Below, in pieces: positions 13,901 through 27,200 of a stretch of 64,000 nucleotides of DNA (position 1 is its first letter; each line of letters opens with the position of its first letter). Origin of the DNA: Mermis nigrescens (lineage: Eukaryota > Nematoda > Enoplea > Mermithida > Mermithidae). The notes beneath the pieces were generated by a model. The model ran no database searches. It was not told the DNA's origin and worked only from the letters and a program-made list of their open reading frames with translations. The position numbers were made by a program, and so were the translations under genes. The stretch is taken from positions 124,001-188,000 of the forward strand of contig JAVLUZ010000740.1 in assembly GCA_036768485.1 (NCBI GenBank), given 5' to 3'.

Positions 13901-16900
13901 TAAATTCATAAGCGAAATTGATGTCTATTATGAGATTCACTCAGCACATTGCAATCGCTTTATTATTTATAATTGTGTAACACAACTTATTTTAACCTAC
14001 TGAGTCGAATTTAATGTGTAATTTCAATCAACCTAAGACTCATGAAAATTTTGGCGTTTCGGGCCGAACTAATATAACCAACTGAATTTAGTACAAAGTT
14101 ACATCTTTTTCGAAGCGTGCGGGTCACGGTTAACAATCTAGTAGTATGTAAAAATGTGTACATTCAATAGCATATCTATACGTTATATGTATGTACAAAA
14201 AAATTTTCGCTCGTGCAAAGACTTTTCCGGAGATCTTTGTACATGTACAAAGAGGCTCGTACAAAAAAACAGTGGTTCTATATATAGTTATTTCAACCGA
14301 AAAAAACATTGCTGTATTGCCTTTTTGGGCTCAGAAAACTATCTAAATACCTTTTTTGGACTCAAAAACATACCGAGTCACTTCGGGGATGCTATTGGGA
14401 TGTTTGAGTTTAAAATGGATTTATAGCGATTTTCCCGTCTTTAAAAATGAGCTAAGTAGCTATTTTTAGTCCAAAGAAACTATTAAGCTTTGTCTGTGAG
14501 TTCAAAAAGGCTAAATATTCTGCCACAAATACTCAAAAACGGTGGTTTCGAAGCAATATCATCATTTTTTCGCTTCAGATTCGTTTTTTACAAAGCACCT
14601 AGCTATCTGTAACTTTTTGGTTTTCACTCCTCGAAAATTTGACCCTGCGCACCTACGCCTTCAGTTTATTTATTATTCCATTATTATTCACTGATGACTG
14701 GCTTCAACTACACAGCTACATTCTGTCATCACCATACCTGGGCGTGGGGGTTAGGGGGTATGCACCCCCTAGAAACTAAAATACCCCCAGAATTCAATTT
14801 TTGAAATTTTGTTTTTGTTTTTTCGCAATTTTTTGATGCCAATGGACAGTACTCGATGAGAAACCTTAAAAAATGGTGTTTTTTCGCCATACCACCATTT
14901 AAAAGGCAATTTTTTTTGACACTTTTGAAAAAATCTTGCATTCCCCCGCAGAACTTTAGTGCCGCCCACCTATGATCATCGCTCTAGTACTTCGAATCAC
15001 CAGCTTTTTGTACATACGTTCTTATAACATATGCTTACGCAACTTTGGTCCGCTTCAGAATCATACGAGATGTTTTATATGCCGATTTTTGTCCTTTGGC
15101 TAACAGACAATTTTTCAACCTCAATATGAGTTGCATACCGTACTCGTATAGGACGAGCATTTTATACGATTTTTCCCGTATATTTAAATAGTGCATATTA
15201 AAACGTCGGAGCGAGCAAGAAAGAATTGAATTTCAGGAAATAACTTTTAGAAATCGATGTGCTATAAGTGGAACAGTCTTTATTTTTTATTTTGCTGTAT
15301 ACTAAAAAAACACTCTATTCGTTTTGGCAAAAACACATTGTTGGTGAAAAAAGAAAATGTGTTAAAAAATAAGAAAGACGATTTAAATACATATATTCTG
15401 AAATGTTCACAAAACTACATGAAGTAAAACTTAATAATAAATTGTTGTATATCTGTCTTTAATGAGAGAGAAAATGAGTGAAGGTTCTCCCGGATTACAC
15501 GTGTATTCGCTTGCGTTTTTCTGCTTTTTCGCGTAGTTTTGAAATTAGTGGCTCACACTTTCATAAAGTGATAATTATCCCATTTATTGACTTGATAATA
15601 ATTCAATAAATCCATTTGATTATGATTGCAGGTGGAGGAGCTTATTTTCTGATCTCGAGGAATTTGGGTACCGAATTTGGCACTGCCGTTGGAATGCTTT
15701 ACTATTTGGCAAACACTGTAGCGGCATCCATGTACCTTATTGGAGGCGTTGAGGTTCTTCTAGTGAGCAGAGCTATTCTTTAATTTTCAATTTCACAATA
15801 ATAATTATTTTTTAATTTTTTAATTTATTATTCATCAATATTTTGATTAATTGTTAATAAATTCCACAATAGGATGTTTACAAATGCGTGAAATAATGGT
15901 TAAAACAGGAATTATCGGTGCGAAAAGTTTTAGTTTTCTTAAAGGCGTCGCTATACTGAAATCGCCTAAAAGATCCCGATAATTTATGCATTAAAATGAG
16001 GTAAAACTCTGACCCTTATTAAAAAATCTTGACGAATTTCTTTATTTGAATAAGCACTTTTTTGTTTAATTTATTTATAAAATTGTTTGGGCTAGTATCT
16101 ATTTATTCGATAACCTAATTTTGCATTTAATTATTTGCGTATTGAATTAATAGATATACTCATACATTTTTCGGCTATCATTGGGGTTTAAGAATTTTCC
16201 ATAGTTACATATATACCGACTTACGTAGCACATGTAATTTGACATTCTTAGCTCGAGAGTTAGAATTTTCGGATTGCATTTCAGCTGAAAATTTTAGTAG
16301 GGCTTAGTCGGCCATTTTTAGAGGGTGAATGACCTCGAATTTGTGGCCAGAAAGCGCAATTTTTTACAAAAATTGGGGTGGGGTCAAAATTTTCGGACAC
16401 TAGAAAGATGGTGGCGTTCGATGTCGATTGTGGATACCCCCTATACATGCAGAGCTTGAGAATTCCTGGAAGGGGATGAAATTTTAGAGTGCCTTTTCTG
16501 GGCTTAAAACCGGTGGATACGCGTTTAAAAAAACATGATTTGTCGTTGTTTTTGACTATGCTCTATCTTTCTGGAGCTCGGAAATAAAAAAAAATTTCGA
16601 AAAAATATTAGAGAAATTCAGGTAAATGAACAAAATATAGTTAAAAAGTGAATCGGCATATGGCGGTATGGCGCGAAGCGTTGAAAATTTCACACTTCTG
16701 ACTAAACAGATTGATAAGAATACTTAGGAAAGTATCTTTTCTTCTTATTCTTTGGAAAATCGGGAATTCTATGGGTATGAAAAAATTTCCAAAGGGGGTG
16801 TGAGACCTTTCTGGGGAGGGGTGAAACTCCTTACCATACATGTAACAAGGGATAGGAGATGTCCTACCCAAAATTGATCGTCCCCCGATTTTCCATCCAA

Positions 16901-19900
16901 AACCAGAAAATTTTTGACCCACCCTCCTTCGATTTTTGGAAAAAAACATGGGTTTTCTGGTCGTTTTTGGCCAAAAATTGGAAGTCATACTCCCCACCTC
17001 ACTGAAAATGGTCGGAGACCACATCCTAAATTTCGGGCCGTTATATACATGTAAGCCCTAAACCTCAAGATCATGTATGGTCCCCATCATATCCCCTCTT
17101 ATACGTACAATGTAAATTATGAAACCTTCCATAGATATATATGGCGCCGGGGCTGCCGCAATTCAGCTCCGAAACCGGACCGGATGGCCACACCGATTCG
17201 GCAATGTTCCATAATTTTCGAATCTACGCCACGGTCCTGCTGCTCATCGAAACCATAATTGTAGCCATGGGTGTCAAATTTGTTCAGTGTTTCGCGCCTA
17301 TTTCGCTTTTTTGCGTCATAGTATCAATTTTGTCTGTGTACGTTGGAGCCGGAACGGCTGGCTCGTCGAGGAGTCCCATGTAAATTTATGCGGATTTGAA
17401 TTTTTTAATTTGAAATCTCAAAAAAAATTAAAAACACGTCGAATCCTGCTAGATAGCTAAAAATATTTTTAGTCTTGATTCTTTTGACTGCAGTAGTTGA
17501 ATTGCCGAGATTGTTATAGAGGAAGTATTTGCAACTTTTCTCTAAGGTTTAAGAAAGCTTTCGATGACGCTACTCATTTACTGTAAAAGGGCAGATAGAA
17601 TTAGGAATAACCATGGTCTGAATCAGGCACGTATCTCTGGAGGAATGGGGGTTGGACCACTCCATATTCAGAAAAATCGGAAAAATAGGACTTTTAAAAC
17701 GTTGTTTTGTGATATTTTCGGCCTTTTTTGGCTCAGTCCCCCTAAAATTGGTGTTGGTCCCCCAAAATAGGACGGCCAGCTACGTGCCTGGGTCTGATGG
17801 AGCATACATGCACAGGGGTGAGGGGGTACTGTCCCCCGCTGAAAGGTCAGCCGGAGAGGTACTGTCTGGCGATTTTTAAGCTAATGAAATCTTTTTCATC
17901 ATTTTTGAGGTCAAAAGCAGTAAAAATGTCAAAATTTTTCCGGCGTTTTGCGCCGGGTTCGTCCTTTCATGTTTTTTACGCAAGAGGCGCCCAAAAGTGC
18001 TCAATTTTTGCTTTTTGTCAGCGTTAAAACTGATATAATGCAGTCAAGATGGACTGGAAATGCTTTATAAATGCGATATTACCACGAAAAAACCTTTTAT
18101 ATGCTATTTTGATCATTTCGATCGTTCAAACAGCAAAAAAATCGTGAGCGTTAAGCTTACTGTTTTGGAATTCTGGGATTTCACTCCCCCTACCTGCTGA
18201 TTATTTGCGCATCTACCATGTATGGGGGTGGGGATATAACCCCAAGAAAATCAATGCTTCCCACTCATTTACTGTAAAAGGGCAGATGGACTTTGGAGCA
18301 AATGTACATAATATGGAGGAGGGAATTTAACCTCAGAAAATTTTTCACCCTTCCCTCCCAGGAATTATTTTATCCGCGCCCTAGAATTCGCGATTTTGCA
18401 AAAGTTATTTGCGTAAAAGGGGTTGAAGCATTTTTAGCTATCTGTTTGCTCAAAAGCGTCAAATTTACGGCTCTTCTCGTCTATATCCTCCCTTTTAAAT
18501 ATATTTTGTTTTGTTCGATTTGTTCGAATTCCTTAAAATTTTTCCCAAAATTTTATCATGTTATATGCTCTAGGAAGGTAGAGCATGTCAGAAACGCCGA
18601 AAATCCGATGTTTTAATGCATGTGACCACAGGTGGGCGGCATTGAAATTCTGGGGGCGCAAGATTTTTCAATGATCAAAAAGGGCCTTGATAGACTGTGG
18701 CCATATTACATTCCATTTTTTCAACGTTAGTCTCGAATCCAAGTACGTATCCATTGGCATCGAAAATTGCGGAACAACGCGACAAAAATTGAAAAAATAG
18801 AACTTCTGAGATACGTTAGTTTCTGGGCAATGTTCTGGCCTTCTCACGGGGAAAGGTGCATACCCCTACAAATCCCTTCCCCACGCCCAAGTATGCATGC
18901 AACCGCATTTTTACTGGTCATTTTCAAAAGGTTTGATAAACTTGGCCATGTTTTATTCCATGTTTCTGTCAGGATCGAATCCGGAATCGAATGATTATTA
19001 AGTTCTAGCGAAATCACATTATCTTGAACGAATAGTTAAAAAGAAGAATTGCTGCGACATTCTTCGAAATAAATGTAAATAGCGTCGCTTTACTTACAAA
19101 GCATAAAATCAATAAGCATGTGTGGCTTTCTATTCCGCTCTCATCGTGCTTGCGCATATTTTTTTGTATTTAAAAGCGCATGCATGGCACACTAGTTCAC
19201 AGTTTGGCCTCGTCGTAGATCATTTTTTGGGTATTTCCTTGACCTTGTGTTGAAAATAAATATTGAAAAGAATTTATTTATTATTTCTTTATTGGAAAAA
19301 ATCAGCTCTTAGTTAGAGTTCCGTACTAAAGCTGCATATTTAGTATTAAAAATTGCATGTTTGACTAAAAACGCGCTGTGTCATTAACATCAACAAATAA
19401 ACGACAATGATCTGATTAAGCCGATGCGCGATGTTTCAAGCTACACGGTCTTTCCAAAGTACATATTAGGGAGTTCTGCTCTTCGCTCAATTTATGATAA
19501 TTCAGATCCTCCAAGGACAAAAGGCAAATAAATTATCCGGAACATAAAACGTAATCAAGGTCAAAAACGGTCAAAAATATCAATTTTTGCAAAATTGATC
19601 GAAATCAACCAAAAAGTGTCAAGTAAGACAACTTTTCGCTATTTTAATATTTATAGGAATTTTCAAAGACCAGTTTAGCACGGAAAAGCCTTTAGGCTTA
19701 TCTCCCAGACTGACTTGACGTCTCCCACACTGGCCATGCTGTGTATTTACTTGTACTGATAATTGCTACGGTTCAATTTACGATAGATATTCTGGCTGTT
19801 GTACAAATCCGTACTCATGCTCTTACATATGTACAAATGAAACGATTGTAAATTCCATGTAAACTGACTTTAGGCCATTTAAAATGAAGAATCTTGAGAG

Positions 19901-22900
19901 TACACGTTATAGCAATCAATAAACACATGAAGTTTTGGCTGTAATTTTCTAGGAAACCAGTACTGCACATGCTTATTCTTGGGGAGTTTGCCGCAAAATG
20001 ACTGCGGCATCCTCTGAATTGTCGATATTTTATAAAAGTCGTTAAAATTTTGCCTTTTTAGACTGTTTTAGGTCCTTTTTGTCTCAAATTTTCGGCACTC
20101 CGCGCCATATATACATTTTTTGACTATATTTTGTTCAAAATTTTCCCGACTTTTTCCGGAATTTTTGTATGTTTTTATGTTCTAGAAAGAACAAGCATTG
20201 TCCGAAACGTCTAAAAAGAGTTTTTTGACGTGTACTTGTCGTTTTTAGCTCAAAAAAGGGATGTGGATAACTCGCTTCCCCCATTTCACCCTCACACAAT
20301 TCACCCCTTCCCCTGACAACTCGCCCCGTACAACTCGCCCCCAACCATAACTAGCTCTCACACAATTCACCCCCCCACACAACTCGCCCCCCACATTTCG
20401 CCCTCACACAACTCGCCCCCCCCCCACAACTCGCCCTCACACATCTGGCCCCCATAACCCGCCCCCCACAACTCGCCCTCACACATCTCGCCCCCCACAC
20501 AACTCGCCCCTCCAACTCGCCCCTCACACATCTCGCCCTCCCACAACTCGCCCCCCCCAAACTCGCCCTTACACATCTCGCCCCCACAACTCGCGCCCCC
20601 CACAACTCACCTCCCATTACTCGCCCCCGTGCAACTCGCCCTCCCCCCACAACACGTCCTTCACAACTCGCCCTCCTCCTTACTCGCTATTCGCCCCTTC
20701 ACAACGAGCCCTTGAAACTTCAAGCCAAGGGCTCATGATTGCTTATGCAATTATATATTTTGAAGTCCATATAGGAGCTTCACGAAAAATCCCATTTATG
20801 GTGAAAATTGTACTCATGATGACCAATTTGTGCGGCGTTTTTACACTGCTGCTACAACATAATGAGTGTGTCATTTTTCTATGTGTGCAGTGTATGCATA
20901 TTGTGCCATGAATCATACATTAATAGATTGGTATATTTTTACATATTTCTGAAGTATTTCTTATGCTGATTCTTGGGAATCAGTTGTGGGCATATATCCG
21001 GTAAAAACAGCTGGTCTGTGGGGGGGGGTCAAACTTTGAACATTTCTGGGCAAAACTCACCTCAAAAACTGGCATAAATGTTAAAATAGCGTGAAAACTA
21101 AACAATTTTTTCTCGTTTTTATTGTTTTTACCTTTATTTTGCCCCATTTTCCTCAAAAACTTCCTACTTGCGGGGAAGGGCGAATTGTTGTGAGGGGACG
21201 ACTTGTGTGGGGGCAAGTTGTGGTTGGGGCGAGTTGTGCTTGGGGCGTGTTGTGGTTGGGGGCGAGTTGTGGTGGGGGCAATTGTGTGGGGCGGGGGGGG
21301 CGCATTGTCCGCAAACCCAAAAAAGGGACTGAATAAAAATTTTTCGGGCCTGATTCTACAGAATTCTCATGCTGTACATGTATGGTACTCACTGTTTTTT
21401 GTACGAAACAAAGATTTTGAAGCCATCTTTATTCAATTTACAAAGACTTTTTGGGGCAAAGTAATATGTAATTTTAACTTGTTTTGGAGTTTTTCTGAGC
21501 AAAATTTAAAAGAAAAATTTGGCGCTTCGTGCCGAATATCACAATTACATTCTATTTATCTCTAAGCGCGGATATCGAACACTCCAAAATCTATCTTTAA
21601 GCATCTTTGTACATATTTTAGCATCTTTTACATCTATCTCTACTGCTTTATAAAGATTTTATGCAGAAAAAAGAACTATTAAACAACTTTGCACTTTTTC
21701 TACCATTCGAAGATAAAATTGACTCTTTTTATCTTTGCGTTGCATTAAATTCATAAGCAAATTGGTGTCTATTACGAGATTCAGTCAGCGTATTGCAATC
21801 GCTGTATTATTTCTGATTGTGTAACGCAAGTTATTTTAGCTTTCTGAGTCGAAGTTTATGTGTAAATTCAACCCTAGAATGATGAAAATTTCGGCGCTTC
21901 GCGCCAAACTAATACAACTAGCAGAATTTAGGACAAAGTAATACTTTTTGTGGAGCGTGCGGGTCACGGATAACAATCTTGTAGTATGTAAAAATGTGTA
22001 TATTTAATAGTATATCTATATATTATTGTACGAAAAAATTTTCGCTCGTACAAAGACTTTTCCGCAGATTTTTGTACATGTACAAAGAGGCTCGTACAAA
22101 AAAAACAATGATGATACTGTATAATCACTTTTTGAGTATTCATTTACCTGCATACTTGCTAAAACTGGCTTTTTGTACGTGAGGGCAAAATCAGGTAAGC
22201 CGCGGATGTGATTTGTGGTCGACTGACAGGTTATCATATCAACTCAGCATGACTGCTATGCTAAAATTTAAATGGAAAATTGAAAATTGTTTTTTTTAAA
22301 GTTTTCACATCTCTTAATTGCATATTTTATCAGGATATGCTTGATGGACGGAAAACTTTTAAAGCCAAGCGCTTACAGCGACTCAAACGGAACCGCACTT
22401 TGTAATAAAACACTAGATGGCCCACTGTACAATTATTATTGCTCCAGTAATGCGAGCGAATTGACGTGCGCCGAATTTCTTAACAGCGAAGTCGAGTGGG
22501 TGGCTGGAATTCCTGGATTCTCGGCGCAATTATTGTCGGATAAATTATTTGCTTTTTTGCTCAAGTTTGAAAGTTTTTGGTTAATTTCGATGTTCACTTA
22601 TTACAGATTTTAAAGTAATCGCGAATGTCTATTATAATCATATAATTAGCGAGGAATTTGCTATGAAATTTCATGATATTAATAGTCATACGTGTAACGG
22701 CTCGAAATTTAGGGAGGGCGGGGGTCCCCGGCCATTTTTAGGCGGACGGGGTAAATGACCTCCAATTTTTAACAAAATAAAAACATCACAAAACACGTAA
22801 AACTAGTTAAAAAACGCAAGCTTTTTCCAAAAATCGTGGCTGGGCTTACAAATTTCCTGACTTCGGGGTTGAACGGGGTGACGTCCAACTTTGAGTAGGG

Positions 22901-24237
22901 GGATCACCCTCAAACCTGCCCCTGTTAGATGTATGGTAGTAGTGCTTCTTGATTAAAAAGTTCATAGTGCTCCTAATAAGCCCTGACATTATCAAATTCA
23001 TTACTTTGTTTTTTATCTCAATGACTAGTTGTTGTTAATGAATAAGACGACACTGTCATCAGGCCCGTAGCTCTGGCGAAATGGGGGGTCCGAACCCTCC
23101 TAAAATCTAGAAAGAATCGGAAAAATAGGACTTTTCAAACGTTATTTTGTGCTATTTTTGGCCTTTTGGCTTAGCTCCCCCGAAAATTAATGTTGGTTCC
23201 CCCAAAATAGGACGGCCAGCTACGTGCCTGACTGTCATACTTTCCCAGTTCATACATAAGATTCAAAGCTCCGAGCCACGGTTCGTCGATTTTGAGCATA
23301 TTGAACATTTTATGCATAATTTTATAAGACGGAAGTAGTAAAATGTCAAATGTCCAGGTCAGACTACATAAGTACTCTCAGTTCTGTTATCGAAAAAATG
23401 CTTAGAATGAAGTTCAAATGATATAAAAGTCAAATTTTTCGATAAATTCTTATATTTTTTGTCTATTAAAGTAACGTATGGGCTAAAAATTACTTTAAAA
23501 GTGCAGTCTACCTCAATTAGACCTTTTCAGATAGGCTATTTCGATCATTTTCGCATTTTACTTGCAAATGAGGCCGGAACACTAAATCCAACTTCTCGAT
23601 TTTATGCATTTTGCTCCCCCTTTTAACTATAGATCTTAGTAATCTATGGATGTAATATGCATGTATACTAACAGCTCAAAATTTTTGGTGGGGGTTCCTG
23701 ACCGTTTTTAGGGTAGATGGGGTAAATGACCTCCAATTTTACGCCAAAAACTACCGAAAACACCTAAAAACGGCCAAAAAACGCAATTTTTTCAAATAAT
23801 TAGGAAGGATTAAAATTTTTCTGGCTTTGGGGGACGGGGGACGGCCAACTTTGTGAGGGGGATCCCCCACCCCCTATCAATGTATGGATAGTACTCTGTA
23901 TTGCACTTCAATATATAACCGTCGTTATCGGATTTTTTGAAGATAATGCAGCCATGAGGTATATGGAAGCCGAAGACGCAGTGCCGGGCAGAAAAGCGTT
24001 GCGGGCCACCGAAGTTCATCAGGACATTGCTTCCAATTTTTTCATCATCTTAGCCATCTTCTTTCCATCGGTCACGGGTATTTTTACGGGCGCTAATATG
24101 TCGGGTAAGCTGCTCAATATAATTAATGTATTTTATTTGTTTTAAATATTTTCTATATATTTTATATATTTTGAAGATTTTGTATATATATTTTATATAT
24201 TTTTATATATATTTTATTTTATATATTTTATGTTATG

Positions 24238-24275
<38 letters not shown>

Positions 24276-27200
24276 CTCAATATATTTCCTTAATTAATAG
24301 GTAGATTTGTTTCCTAAATTTGAAAATTTTGGGTTCCTATATAACATAATCAGCGTTGCTTTGCTAGCAAGGATTTACTTAAGGGGTCAGGGGCGGTTTC
24401 CCTGTCTCGCCTAAAAATAGTTGGCGCCAGACGCGCACAGCATGGGAATTCTGGGGGAGGGAGGTGGAATTTTAAAGTGCCTTTGTTAGGCTCAAAAGAG
24501 ATGGACGCGCCTTTCTAGAGCATAAAAACGCAAAAAGATTCCAATAAAAAATTGAAAGAAAAGTCGAAAAAATTTTGAACAAAATATTCTAAAACAATGA
24601 GTATATAGCGCGAAGCATAGATGCACAAGGTCAGGGTTGGCAGGGGAGGGGGTGGATACGAAAAATTCAAAATAGTAAATTGAGCATTCACGATTTTTTC
24701 GCTGTATTAACGATAAAAATGGTCAAAATAGCCTATAAAACGCTTTTTCGTGGTAATATCGCATTTCAAAAACATTTTTAGTTCATTTTGACTGCATTAT
24801 ATCGCTTTTAACAATAAAAAGTGCAAAAATGTATCAATTTTGGGCACTTTTTGAGTAAAAAGCACTTGAAATTAGAAATTTTGACGTTTTTACTGCTTTT
24901 GACCTCAAAAATGATGCAAAAAACGTTCCATTAGCTTAAAATCGCCGGACAGTACCTGTCCAGCTGATCCTTGACGGGGGTAATACCCTCCTCACCTTCC
25001 CCCTATGTGCATGTATGGCGCGGTGGGCCGAAAATTTGACCCTTTCGAGAAAAAACGTAGATGGCTAAAAACGCTCAAATCAACGCCCTCTTCTACGAAT
25101 TTTTCGAAAGTTCTTGAAACTTGAAAAATGGCGAATTCTCGGATAGACGAAAAAATTTCTGCGGAGGCAGAAAATCTGGGGGGTGAATCTCCCCAATCCC
25201 CTTTTAGGTCATGTATGGTTGGCGTAATAAAGCATATACTCGTATATGTGTATATTTTTAATGGTTTTAACTATTTATCATGGTTTTTGAAATTTTTCCG
25301 GCGCTTAGCGCCAGGATAGTACTAATTAACACACATTCCCATAGGGGGTATTACCCCTACCTCAGGGTCCAAGACTCGAGTCACTGCCAGACGATTTTGA
25401 AGTATCAAACATTTTTTGGATGATTTTTTGAACGAAAGAAGCAAAGATGCTAAAAACTTTCGGTGCTTTGCGGTGACTAGCGAATTTGTGTTCTGTTTAC
25501 TCATAAAATGTCTAGAATGAAGTTAAAATGAACCGAAAAATTAAAATTTTTGATGAAATCTAATATTTTTTACTTACAAAAGTGACAAAACGAGTCAGAA
25601 TGGGATGAAAAAAGTGATAAAAAATTTAGTTTTCCACATCAAAACATTGAATATATGACGTTTTGACCATTTTTCGTTTTTGGACCATACGTGGGCGGCA
25701 AGAACATTCTGGGAGTGCAAGATTTTTCAAAGGTCCAAAAATGGCCTTATAAATGGTGGTTTGGCAAGAAAACACAATTTTTCAACGTTTTTCATCGAGC
25801 ACGCCCAGGTGCGATTCGTACCGCAAAAAAGGCTGCAAGTTTAAATTTAGAGATCCACAAATTTTGGGATTTCACCCCTGAACTTTCGACCTTAGAAAAC
25901 AATGCTCAATAATGACATTTGTTGACTTTCTTGGCGCTCTAGGAACCTTATTTTTTACGTCAGAAAGCACTAGGGCAACAGGCCATTCCAGCCTGTCCAA
26001 GGCTGAACGGGTCGAATCAGTCCATTTCGACGGACTAATTTTGAAAAAAATTGAGAAAAAAGCACCCGAAAATCATGCGAAATCACTTTTTTAAACCATT
26101 AGGTTTTTTATATATTTAAATCAATGAGAGTATTAGTTTAAAGTGAAATGAATGTCATAATGGTTCAATCGAAAATTGTAAGAATCGAAGAAAAACTACT
26201 ATTTAGCCAAAACAGTACTGGTATGACAAGAAAAATAAAAAATTTTAAGTTTCACAGCTATGTTTTTTATGTTAGATGTCTTTATCGATCTGCTGCATAA
26301 GCACTGTGTATACATATTTATCCGATTTGAATTGCCTTAGATACGAAATTCGATTATTGTTATACCGTTTCAGGACGAATGGTTATCCTTAATTTTTTTA
26401 AAATTTTTATCCGTCAATTTTTTGTTACGCTTTGTGAATAGTCATTTTTTTAAATTTAGGCGACTTGAAGGATCCGCAAAAATCATTGCCTATTGGAACC
26501 TTAGCAGCTCAGTGCACCACATCGTTCGTGTATCTGTCGTTTGTTTTAGTTTTTGGCGGCTCAATTCACGGAGCCTTATTGCGTGACAAGTATTTTTATT
26601 GTTATACTTCACTGGACTATGTTTCTGTATTTACGACTTAAAATTATATACATTCAATTGTGGGACTAAGCTACAAAATTTTTGGAGCAGCTTATTAAGC
26701 ACTAACTTTCAAATGTTTATGTTGACTGTGTATGTGCACCATACCTGGGCGTGAAGAGGGGGGGGTTTGGGGGTATGCATCTCTAGAAAGCCAAAATACC
26801 CCCTAGAATTCAATTTTTGAAAATTTTCTGTTTTCCGCAAATTTTTTGATGCTAATGGACAGTTCTCAATGAGAAACGTTTAAAAATGGTGTTTTTTCGC
26901 CAAACCAACATTTTTAAGGGCATTTTTCGACCTTTTAAAAAATCTTGCACCCCCATCTCTCCCTAGAACTTTGGTGCCGCCCACCTATGATGTGCAGATA
27001 TCTGATCACTTTAATCATACAGCATGGAGCATATGTATGTACAGGCCCGTATCCAGGGGGGGCGGGGGGCCTGCCCCCCCCCGAAATGGGAAAAAATTTT
27101 TGTTTCTCTCAAGGGTCCCCCGAAGGGAAGAATGAAAAATTGGCGAAGTTGGTCTGAAACACCGCCAAAACAGGTTTTTAGTGTACTTTTGAGCTAGAAA

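Larger units (their letters stand above)
19970..21389. mobile_element. family F element interrupted by a minisatellite
   Basis: The left part (19970-20270) has F blocks (GACTGCGGCATCCTCTGAAT, GTCCGAAACGTCTAAAAAG). The right end appears only at 21340-21389 (AATTCTCATGCTGTACATGT). Between them lies the C-rich/G-rich structure at 20275-21310. Confidence 0.5.

Noticed and set aside
20351..20650. 99-codon minus-strand frame with Gly-Glu-Leu-Trp repeats
   Set aside because: Direct translation of a C-rich minisatellite; no start context, domain or conservation visible.
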